Assembly (NCBI GenBank): GCA_029706075.1
Contig: JAINUG010000109.1
Location: 2,369,501-2,433,500, forward strand
Direction: 5' to 3'
DNA length: 64,000 nt
Source: Aldrovandia affinis
Taxonomy: Eukaryota > Chordata > Actinopteri > Notacanthiformes > Halosauridae
Made by a program: the position numbers and the translations under genes. This document shows, piece after piece, positions 55,821-64,000 of this stretch. The notes beneath the pieces were generated by a model. It did no database searches, had not been told where the DNA came from, and saw nothing but the letters and a program-made list of their open reading frames with translations. Positions within the stretch are counted from its first letter, which is position 1. The number at the start of each line of letters is the position of its first letter.

Positions 55821-57640
55821 GGGTGTAGCAGTGGGTTGGGGGGTGGGCGTGAGATAAGTTGGGGTCTCTCCCATATGCAGGAAAGGGGTCAGGGGCCCAG
55901 CAGAATCCCAGACTCCAGTAGGCCTTCCTGTCCCTGACAGGCTAGGGGGTCTGTTAGGAGATAACAGGAAACCAAACAGCAGAGAGCTGCACAGATAACG
56001 CAAGATAACCACACCACTGTCTCCACCACTCTGATTCATCTCTGCCACTAAATTAAACAGATCCAGTTCCCCCACCCAAAAAAATATACCGGTGTAGCAT
56101 TTTGTTGGCAAAGGCTATATTTTGTGGGATAGTATCTCGTATTACAACATTACAGTAAGGTTTAGTCCTAGTCCTTGTCCTGTGAGTCCCCAAACTCATT
56201 TTGTTTAAAAAAAAAAGCAATTACTGTGCATAATAATAGTTTAAATGCACCTTTGGATGAGGAACTGCTGCTGAACTGAATGGTACCATCTTAAATGACA
56301 TACGTATGAGCCAATCAGTCTCATTACTCTATATCCAGAACCACAGGCCTAAAGGTAGTGTCACTTTCTTTTTGTTATACAAACATAACAATAATTATAA
56401 TAATACAAAAACAAAAAATATTAATACACAGATAAGAATAGTAAATAAATAAAATAAAAAGGTAAGTATAATGGATAACAAACAACTACATTAACATTTG
56501 GTACCATACTAACAACTGATACTGTACAATTTATGTAATTTTAATTATCTGTTATTTTATTTATTCATTCTATATGTAAGCAGCGGACATGACTACAGGC
56601 AGAGGAAAGCACCGACAGCCCATTTCCCTTCACACTGCATGAGGGGAAACGTTTCAAGAATAATTAGTTTTTTGTGGGTCATCTATGATCCAGTTTACAA
56701 TTTTCCAGCATTGCTAGGGGATTAAATAAATGCTGGAATCTGAGGCAGGAAGGGACATAGCAAAAACAAGAGTTATGGGAGAAGGCACAGTAAAGAAAAC
56801 AGAAGAATGGCACACGCCAGCGTCAAACTCTGAGCAACACACAAACATTCTGGAGTGCAGCCAGTCCCACTGTGAGTGCATTCAGCAAGTCTGATGCTTC
56901 CACCAACCAGTGTGTCTTGCTGTGGAGAGGAGCAAGTTCTGATTGGTTCCCATCACTTCACAGCATTTTGATTGGTTTACATCAGTTCATGATTGACTGC
57001 TCAAGGCAGCTCTGTCCCTTTTTGGGTTCATAGAGCTTCCCTCCCCTGTCCCCAGCTGATTTATAGTTAAAATATACATTAATAATTCATGTGTGCTAGA
57101 GCGACTAGGACAATCATTTGCAATTATCAAGATTGTTAGCAAGACAGTATGTCTGAACACAGGTAATGACAGGGGAAGTATCCAAATTGTTGTCTTTATA
57201 CAGAAGAGGAAGAGTTAAATCTCTTCTAATTTCTATCCAAGTCCACTGTCACCAGAGGAGAGTCAGACTAGCATTGTGAAGAAATATATAATCATAATGA
57301 CATATATAAGCACAGTGTATATACAGTATTATATGAATATATACTATATTGTGATGCTTCAAAAGCAAAACATTTAACATTCCTTTTTTTCTGTGCAAAA
57401 TGTTGCTTTAATCTGTTTCTATAGAATTACTCTTATTGTGATTTTCCAAATTTCTAAAAGTTTTTTTGACTGATAAATATGACTTAAACCTATAAATATA
57501 CAATACCACACAAAGCATACAACACTTGGTTAAATAAAACACACATAGCTCAAGCAGCGTGTTTTAGTCCGGTTACACAATATACATGAATAAACGACTC
57601 AAATGTTATTGCTCGTGGTTAATTAGATTCCTCTATTCTC
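55821..57640. other. unassigned DNA
   Basis: AT-rich, with A-rich runs near 56,400-56,460. The open frame on the minus strand at 55,725-56,111 has no recognisable motif and overlaps the LTR. No gene supported. Confidence 0.4.
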
Positions 57641-58080
57641 CCAAGTCATTTTCAAAGCAGGCTTATAAGTGATACAGTACATGGGTGGACCAGGTGCAGA
57701 CGAGCGCACCTTTTCTGAAGGGCTGACCTAGATCAGACCTGGCCATCGGGAACGTCTGCGACATTCTGTTGCCTCAAAACAAAAGGGCCGCCATTCCGCA
57801 GACAAGCAGGCGTCAAGCAGTCAGAGCCCGGGGGTGGGGGGCGTGTCGACCTCACGTGGCCCCGCCCTGATTACACTGCCTGTGTGTCTGTCCTAGGGAC
57901 CCCCCGGGGCCTCGGGTCTCCAAATGACATTTAAGGTGCGCCATAATGAGTACCCTGGCTGTATGAGGCACAAAAAGAGAAGGAATATAAGAGGTCGCGC
58001 TGGGAGCCCCTGGGAAACTTGTTCCTGACTCATGTACTAATGCAATGCTGGATTAGGTTTGACCTTTATCCTCATAGAAC
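57641..58080. other. GC-richer block
   Basis: CCCGGGGGTGGGGGGCGTG (57,827) and CCCCCCGGGGCCTCGGG (57,901) make a GC-rich island in AT-rich DNA. No coding frame recognised. Confidence 0.3.
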
Positions 58081-58759
58081 AACAACAACAACAACAAAAA
58101 CATGTAAACATGTGGGCAACTAACTTTCCTACCAGCGCAAACAAAGACCCATGGGCTACATGAATGGTGTGCTACTTCTGACTGGGTAATTGCTGTACTA
58201 TTAAATGTTTTGTGTGGAACCTTTTGGAGGTACATTTCCTATAAAAATAAACAAATGTAGGATGAGGGGTAGGGACTGTGGTGGGTGGATGGGGAGTTCT
58301 GTAAGGGATGTAGCTGCTCATGAATATGCTAAAGAGCAAGGATCCAGTTTTCAGTGGAAAGCCTTTTCTATCATACAGCAGCAGGCCATATCGACAAAGC
58401 CCTGGTGTGTAATGCAGAATGTGGTCCATAGGGAAATGATCTCAACCAATGGGGAATGTGGAGAGAATGTGCAAGCAAAGCTGCCTTCCTCCAGAGTGGA
58501 GCATGCCTCTCTCTAAAGCTAGGCCCTAGGCCGAAACCTCTCCGTCTTCAACCATGCTTTTGCTCCTCAATGCACCACAAAACTTCCACCAAACATTTTT
58601 AGTCCGCAGATGACAGGACCTGTCAATACATTTCTTAATTCACCCTGGCCAAATGAACTTAATCTCTAAGCCTCAATCATTCAGCTTGAAAAAAGGATTT
58701 CATCCATCCATGTCAGGGTACTTGGTTTTATATTTTTATATTTTATATATATATATATG
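58081..58759. other. unassigned DNA with a short (CAA)n
   Basis: (CAA)n at 58,078-58,098 and (AT)n at 58,742-58,757. No gene supported. Confidence 0.4.
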
Positions 58760-59321
58760 GAGTACCAGTCAAAAGTTTGGACACACCTGCTAACTAAACC
58801 TGAAACTAGGTTTATCTCATAATTTACATTGTTTTACACCGTATACGTTTCTGTAAATACTTGAAGATTACAAAAAACGCATGTAACAATAAACAAAAGG
58901 AACATCAAAGCAATGTTCAAGAAAATTGAATTGAAAATTGAATCTTTGATTCTTCAAAATAGTCACCCTTTGGTGTGAGAATAGCCTCACAAACAGGGGC
59001 CATTCGGTTAATACGTTTTAGCAGGAAATCACCCAACATGTTTTCCCAGCTATCCTGCAGCTATTCCCAGAGAAACTTGTGGGTTGCTTTGCTTTGACTC
59101 CTCCTTTCCAGTTTGTCCCATACAAGTTCTATGGGATTGAGGTCTGGACACTGGGCAGGCCAGGTCTTTAGTTTGAGTTGTCGTTCACGTTCCTCCTTCA
59201 CCAGATAGTTATTGCACAACTTCAAGGTGTGTTTCAGGTCGTTATCTTGCTGAAGAATGAAGGAGTGCCCAATTGGCTGTAATCCAGATGGAAGGTGTGT
59301 CCAAACTTTTGACTGGTACTG
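58760..59321 (-). mobile_element. Tc1-like element, third subfamily, internally deleted
   Basis: Ends are GAGTACCAGTCAAAAGTTTG and the complement of AAACTTTTGACTGGTACTG, with TA after the right end (59,322-59,323) and near the left end. At 562 bp it is a deletion derivative. Minus-strand transposase C-terminal sequence is visible between about 58,940 and 59,270. Confidence 0.85.
58940..59275 (-). pseudogene. Tc1-like transposase, C-terminal remnant
   Basis: On the minus strand QLDTALPILLQQDNDLKHTL-like text (59,215-59,270) holds the second catalytic Asp (QQDN). VWPAQCPDLNPIELVWDKLE-type text near 59,110-59,160 holds the catalytic Glu. YFEESKIQFS-like text lies near 58,940. The whole N-terminal half, with the DNA-binding domains and first Asp, is absent. 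Confidence 0.7.
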
Positions 59322-59372
59322 TATATATATATTATATACAGTATATACAGTATATATATATATATATGCACA
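59322..59372. repeat. (TA)n-rich simple repeat
   Basis: TATATA and TATACAGTATATACAGTAT words. Confidence 0.9.
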
Positions 59373-59900
59373 TTCACATTCACATTCATATCTGCAGTTA
59401 ATTCATTTAGAATAAATTTGGCACGTCTATACCCACGCTCATTCCTAAACCTAAATGCACCAGTGAAGAAACAGCATTTTTTTAATGCAGTGTGCACTGT
59501 GTCATTTTCCCCTCTGTCTCTCAGGCTCCACCTCAACACAGATGGAAGACTGTAATCTTGGCTGGCTTTGGGGATCACTTCAAACCTTGCAATCTTCGTG
59601 GTCCATAATTAGCCACACCAGTCTGAGAGGGATACAGTGAGTCTTAAGGCGGTTTGGCTTTCTTTAATAAAGCACTATAGAAGTTACTATAGGCCTGTTT
59701 AGGAAAAGGCTAAATTATAACTCTGCTGGCCCATTTCTGCTGAATCGTCAGCTTTGACATATCATCGCCATCCTGTTTTATTTAGGTACTCTTGTGAAGA
59801 CAGGATTTCTTTTTTCTTTTCTTTTTTTAAAAGTTATTTTCTGTCCACTGTTATTTCCCAGTTGCTGATGAGCATTACAGATTTCACAGACCATAGCCAT
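59373..59900. other. unassigned DNA
   Basis: No supported gene or repeat terminus. Confidence 0.4.
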
Positions 59901-59904
59901 GGCC

Positions 59905-59990
59905 CCAGACCAATCAGAGACTGACAGGCATCAATTGTCCAATCAGAAGTGTGACAGGTATCAATTGTCCAATCAGAGCTCTGGAAACGA
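59905..59990 (+). promoter_or_regulatory. three CCAAT boxes at 29-30 bp spacing
   Basis: CCAAT at 59,910-59,914, 59,939-59,943 and 59,969-59,973, each followed by CAGA. The last two lie in tandem copies of GACAGGYATCAATTGTCC. NF-Y binds such boxes and often uses arrays with near-helical spacing. The array is also a short tandem duplication, so it may be structural chance. Confidence 0.35.
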
Positions 59991-60560
59991 GGGGCCCCCA
60001 CATGAGTGACAGTGATTTTCTCGGGGACTGATAGTCCTGTCACACCCATTCAAAGTCAATTCAAGGGGAAAAATTAAACTTTTTGAAAATGTGTGCATGG
60101 TGAATCATGTGACCTGAGCTCACCCGCTTGACCCAGCGGCTGTGGAAAAAAGGAATAATCCCATGACCCAAAGTAAACTAACTTTTAAAATGAAAGTTGT
60201 GACCATCCCCACTGACCTCATTGCATCAGCAAAGATAGATAGCTGGCAAGTTTCTTCACCATCCTCCTCAATTAACACTGGGAACAGGAAATCAATTGTA
60301 AATATATTATGTAAACTTTAAAAAAATTCAGCCAAGGCACAGGGTTTTGTGCGAATTATAACCAATAACTAATTCTTACATTTTTTAACACACTGTAGAC
60401 TTAGTAAATATCTAGCAGTTTTGTAGTTGACTAACATGTTTCATAAGTGAAAGGCTAATTTCCTTTTGGGACATTGCACAAAATGATGAATAACCATTCC
60501 AATGTGGCATAAATTCACACATATACATAACATTGACAAACAGCTATTGCCAAACCTATC
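59991..60560. other. unassigned DNA
   Basis: No supported gene or repeat terminus. Confidence 0.4.
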
Positions 60561-60569
60561 ATGGCTGTA

Positions 60570-60622
60570 TGGGAGAGAGAAAGAGAGAGAGAAGGAGAGA
60601 GAGAGAGACATTGAGAGGGATG
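60570..60622. repeat. (GA)n-rich simple repeat
   Basis: GAGAGAGAAAGAGAGAGAGA with small interruptions. Confidence 0.95.
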
Positions 60623-61555
60623 TTTTAATTCATGAATTGAATATACTGAATTTAAATGCAATTAGGCCCAACCCTGATGAAGGCATGTTAATTGCTGTAA
60701 TATAATCCTTCTGGCTTTGCCCTTTCTTATCTGATATCTTGCTCATGAACCACATTCTTTTTACCCAGATATGTAGAACAAATAATTCTGAAAAAAGGAC
60801 AGTGAAGGAAATAGGCATTACATCTTTGCATTTGCTTTAGCATCATTGGCTAAGGGCTGTGCTGTCTATTTTCCTGATGTCCATCGCTACTAAAGTTGTA
60901 CCAAAATTAATGTTGCGTTGCAATCCAGCCGAAGGAAGAGGGTAGTAAGGGGCACTGGATTGTATAAAGGGTAGAATCAAATGAGCCCTACATGCTAACA
61001 ATCACATCAAGGGTGACAGATGCATCAAATCTGTGAAGGAGCTTGGGACTCAAATGAGTTTAACTGTGGGTTTCAATTTACTGAACTGTGTCGAAACGGG
61101 TTACGATGGCTGCTAGAACTTTAACAAGGTATGCGGTTGGGAACATAGGCTCCAGGAAACCCAAGCGTGCTCTATGGAACACTGAAAACATTGAGCTCGA
61201 GGCAGCCCAGACACCCCCGTCTGTGGGCACTAAACGGCCCTTCCCAGCGCCAGCACCGTATCCAGAACTGCATGGAAACCTCCGTTGGGGTACGAAAGGC
61301 AGGTTGTGGGATTTTCAGAGGTGTGTTGCTCCAACTCGCTCTTTGCCACCAAATTTGGTAAATGACTTGTGGCCTCTTGTTAATGAGCACTTACAGGCCA
61401 ATCTCAGGGTGGTCTAAATAACCTCAGTTGCCATGTGGCTCTGTCGTAATACAGAAAATTAATTTCCTGTTTTTTTTTTTAAATTCACCCCCAACCCCCG
61501 TAATTTCTTACCGCTGTGGCATCCACTCCTTATGCAGGAAGCAATGGAGCTGAAG
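60623..61555. other. unassigned DNA with an unrecognised open frame
   Basis: A plus-strand frame of about 105 codons (ATG at 61,106, stop at 61,417) starts MAARTLTRYAVGNIG and is rich in Pro, Ala and Arg. I do not recognise it. It has no visible domain, signal peptide or membrane segment, no acceptable promoter context, and could be chance or an undescribed repeat. Low confidence that it is a gene. Confidence 0.2.
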
Positions 61556-61557
61556 CG

Positions 61558-61665
61558 TGTGTGTAACGTGGGTAGGTCTGCCGCGGGTTTCAAACCACGG
61601 CCCTAGCTGGGCCACTCCACACAAGAAGAGATATGACTAGCCCGCTGAGCTAGCTAAGGTCTCCA
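61558..61665 (-). mobile_element. tRNA-derived SINE-like head
   Basis: On the minus strand an A-box-like TAGCTCAGCGGGCTAG (complement of 61,637-61,652) and a B-box GGTTTGAAACC (complement of 61,586-61,596) are spaced as in tRNA-derived promoters. CGCGGCAGACCTACCCACGT follows; a related version lies at 44,935-44,985. Confidence 0.5.
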
Positions 61666-61962
61666 GCCAAGGGAACTAATCATACTCTTATTGCTTGCTC
61701 CATGGGTGACGTCACATTCTGTAGCTGAGGCACGCGTGCTAACATGCTAACTCATGTCTCTAAGCTCTACTACATGTGCACTCCTCTGAAGCACTGGCCT
61801 CTAAGCCAGTATTTCCCAATCTGCAGGCCACAGAGTACAACAGCAGAGGTAATACAGATCATAGGAATGGTGTATCTCTCACTGACCACATACTGATCGG
61901 AGCAAGGAATGTACATAGCAATAACCAGCGATAAACCTAGCCAACTTTAAACTGAACCTGCC
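61666..61962. other. unassigned DNA
   Basis: No supported gene or repeat terminus. Confidence 0.4.
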
Positions 61963-62460
61963 CATCTGTACATTTACATTTTAGACCAGGGCTATTCAAT
62001 TCCAGGCCTTGAGGGACATAGTGTCTGCAGGTAGTTTCTCCAACCACGCACCACACCACCTGTTTTCACTAATTAGTTTTGCCTCCTTGGTCCAGGAAGT
62101 GAGCTAATAAGTGAATAACAGGTGGTGTAGTGCGTGGTTGCAGCAAATACCTGCAGACATTGAATGGCCGTGTTTTAGACATTTAGCAGATGCTCTTATT
62201 CAGAGCGACTTACAAAAAGTGCATTTAAAATCACAAGAATATCACAGCTAGAAAAAGAGATAAAACTACAATAAAATAGATGCCATCATAGAGATATGCA
62301 CCACAACACCTCAAAGTTTGTACATTTTTAAAAAATATATATATTTAGTGGAAGTGTAGTCTGATGAGGTCTGATATCGTCTTTTATGGGAGATGGCCAA
62401 TGATTCTGTAGTCCTGACAGAATGTGAAAGGTCAGAGCAGGGAAGAGGAGAGGCCACTGA
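61963..62460 (-). mobile_element. L2-like LINE 3' fragment, split by a MITE
   Basis: Minus strand. The tail lies at the left (ATTTAGCAGATGCTCTTATT in plus orientation, 62,181-62,200), with ACATTTACATTTTAG on the other side of the nested MITE. A decayed RT C-terminus follows (SVRTTESLAISHKRR near 62,365-62,410). Diverged from copies A-D. Confidence 0.75.
61987..62172. mobile_element. hAT-type fold-back MITE, 186 bp
   Basis: TTTTAGAC is duplicated on both sides (61,979-61,986 and 62,173-62,180), a perfect 8-bp hAT-type duplication that falls inside the L2 tail. The ends CAGGGCTATTCAA and the complement of TTGAATGGCCGTG are imperfect inverted repeats, and the two halves (CACACCACCTGTTTTCACT and AATAACAGGTGGTGTAGTG regions) are near-complementary over most of their length. 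Confidence 0.9.
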
Positions 62461-62697
62461 TAAATTTGTCTGGCTGTTTTGACTTGTCATTGTTGGTGAA
62501 TCACATTTCCCAGGCTCAAACCTGCCATGTCTCAGCTGTAGGATGGCAAGTGCCTCTATCAACTGAACAACTTGAGAGCCCAGAAACATCCTTTATAATT
62601 ATGTGAACTTAATTATCATCAATATCTATAATAAAAATATGCATATGTATAAGATACATTTTAATTATCTTTAAAACAAAGGAAATCAATCAAATAG
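62461..62697. other. unassigned DNA
   Basis: No supported gene or repeat terminus. Confidence 0.4.
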
Positions 62698-63520
62698 ATC
62701 AATAGAATACTTTATTATCCCAGAGGGAAATTTGTTTTGCAAAAATACATTGGCACACACATACAACCTAACACAACATACACATACAGTACAACATCAT
62801 ACAAAATACATGACACAAACATATAAGACGTGATGTGTAAAGTGAGCTAACTATGTTTTGAAGTCCTTGTTTTAAAAGTTGGTACAGGTTGGGATGAATT
62901 ATTTGCTTGCCCGGTTTGTTTTACAGAGAGGAGTTTTGAACCTTTGGCCAGAGGGTAACGGTTCCTACTGGTTGTTTAGTGGGTGGGTGTAGTCATGTAT
63001 GATTTGTTTGGTCTTGTGGATTTTGTAAAGAGGTGCTATGTTCTGGCATGCGGTGCTACAGACTTGACTTGCTATATTGACTATTTTGTTTATCTTATTG
63101 GAGTTGGGTATGGAGAGTGAATTGTACCAGCTGAGGAAATAGAATGTTATAATGCTTGGTTTGAATGAGCCTTCATTGCATGAAGGTTATATACAGTAGA
63201 ACAGGTGCAATATTTTATTGTCCACATTGAATTTGAGTTTTTAGAGAAGGTAGTCTTTTTTGTTCTTTCCTGAGTATTACCTGTGTGTTTGAGTTCCAGT
63301 CCAATTTTGACTTAATGATGCTGCACAGGTATTTATTTCCCTGTACCATTTATATTACATCTGTGTTGATATTGACAGGCCTTAGATCATTAGCCTTTAT
63401 CCGAAAGTCAATTATCACTTCCTTTGTTTTATTGGTGTTGAGTTGCAGAGTGATTGTCGCTCCATTTTGTAAACCTGTTTATTTCCATCCTGTAGTTGTC
63501 TTCATTATTGTATGTGCATA
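62698..63520 (-). mobile_element. Rex1/Babar-like LINE, 3' fragment
   Basis: The left end AATAGAATACTTTATTATCC and CAGAGGGAAATT is the complement of the AATTTCCCTCTG-GGATAATAAAGTAT tail typical of this kind of fish LINE. On the minus strand broken frames read LQLNTNKTKEVIIDFR (63,400-63,447), KYLCSIIKSKLDWNSNT (63,280-63,340) and LKFNVDNKILHLFY, in RT C-terminal order after the catalytic box. Many stops. The clade call is from the tail and layout only. Confidence 0.65.
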
Positions 63521-63564
63521 TAATATGTGCTTGCCTCAAAGCTGCACTGGAAGTGGAATTCTAC

Positions 63565-63900
63565 TTTGACCGGCAGTGGGGCAACCAGTAAAAGCACTTG
63601 TTCTGTGCAGGTTGCCCACTGCAGTCTGGGTTCCAGCCCAGCTTTGGCTGGGAGTCCCATATGAGGGCGGCCATTGGCTGTTCACCCCCAAGGGGAGAGG
63701 GGAGGAAAGCTAGCATGAGTTTGTCACATGCAAGCAGCTTTGCGTGTGTGTCGGAGTTACGGTTGACAGCTTGGAGAGTTCCGTCTCGGAGGAGATGGTT
63801 CAGTATCTTTGTCACTGCCAGTCCCAGGGTTGTGGCTGTAACCTGTATGTGTGCCTTTTGGACAGGTCATTATAAAAAAAGATAAAATGTTTTAAATAGC
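63565..63900 (+). mobile_element. tRNA-derived SINE (+)
   Basis: GGCAGTGGGGCAACCAGTAA and a B-box-like GGGTTCCAGCCC form a tRNA-like head. A body with GGCGGCCATTGGCTGTTCAC and CCCCAAGGGGAGAGGGG follows, resembling in layout the SINE at 14,350-14,730 (GGCAATTGGCTGTCCGCCCC). An A-rich end lies near 63,870-63,890. Confidence 0.5.
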
Positions 63901-63959
63901 ATAACTATAAATAAATATATATCCCTGCTGACTTGCCGCCAGCCATCTTTTACCAGCAT

Positions 63960-64000
63960 CTCTCATCCGCTTCCCCCACAGTGGATGGCAGCGTGGTGGT
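63960..64000 (+). mobile_element. possible start of another SINE head
   Basis: GGATGGCAGCGTGGTGGT at the window edge resembles a V-SINE head start (GGCAGYGTGGTG). It is cut off by the window end. Confidence 0.2.

Noticed and set aside
55725..56111. 128-codon open frame on the minus strand
   Set aside because: It overlaps the possible Gypsy LTR, has no motif, and fits chance in moderately GC-rich DNA.
1..64000. Host-defence, toxin or biosynthetic gene cluster
   Set aside because: No such coding sequence is present; all recognisable proteins are transposon-derived.

Overview
The window looks like 64 kb of non-coding nuclear DNA from a ray-finned fish, probably a teleost. The reasons are the dense mix of L2-like LINEs, V-SINE-like and other tRNA-derived SINEs, Tc1/mariner, hAT, PIF/Harbinger and piggyBac DNA transposons, Ty3/Gypsy pol sequence, many long (TG)n/(CA)n tracts, and short AT-rich ORFs without spliceable exons. 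I found no intact cellular protein-coding gene, no rRNA, no functional tRNA and no CRISPR array. Almost every recognisable coding stretch is a decayed transposase or reverse transcriptase. Family names are given from recognisable motifs and terminal structures, not from a database search.

Layout. 0-2 kb: L2-like LINE on the minus strand with a long RT frame. 2-9 kb: GTTAGC-rich DNA, a Harbinger-like end, a solo LTR in a Tc1 remnant, microsatellites, a Tc1-type element and a second copy of the same LTR. 9-13.6 kb: CA-rich tract, V-SINE and SINE fragments. 13.9-16.5 kb: a 1,289-bp tandem duplication carrying a tRNA-derived SINE. 16.5-19.2 kb: mostly unique DNA. 19.2-20.8 kb: an older repeat split by a Harbinger-like MITE, itself split by a hAT-like element. 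21.2-25.05 kb: a four-level nest (old repeat, piggyBac-like element with TTAA duplications, L2 LINE, LTR). 25-33 kb: V-SINE, CpG-rich block, hAT MITE with perfect 8-bp duplication, tRNA-SINE with L2-type tail. 33.7-45.8 kb: L2 fragments, TG-rich tracts, an L2 fragment inside a CATCA minisatellite, a hairpin and a deleted Tc1-like element. 48.1-49.4 kb: Tc1-like element with both inverted repeats. 51-55.8 kb: degenerate Ty3/Gypsy element (gag, protease, RT, RNase H, integrase, possible 3' LTR) interrupted by an L2 fragment. 58.7-64 kb: deleted Tc1-like element, CCAAT array, L2 fragment interrupted by a hAT MITE, a Rex1/Babar-like LINE tail and further SINEs.

How it works together: the window is mainly a record of successive insertions. 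Order can be read from nesting: the old repeat at 21.25/24.75 kb predates piggyBac, which predates the L2 copy, which predates the LTR. L2 machinery is the likely source of mobility for the SINEs, because they carry the same 3' tail. Blocks of mixed-composition DNA without repeat signatures (about 16.6-17.5, 28.1-28.7, 36.5-37.1, 41.6-42.5 and 46.2-46.8 kb) are the best places to look for conserved regulatory DNA. That is inference from composition and motifs only.
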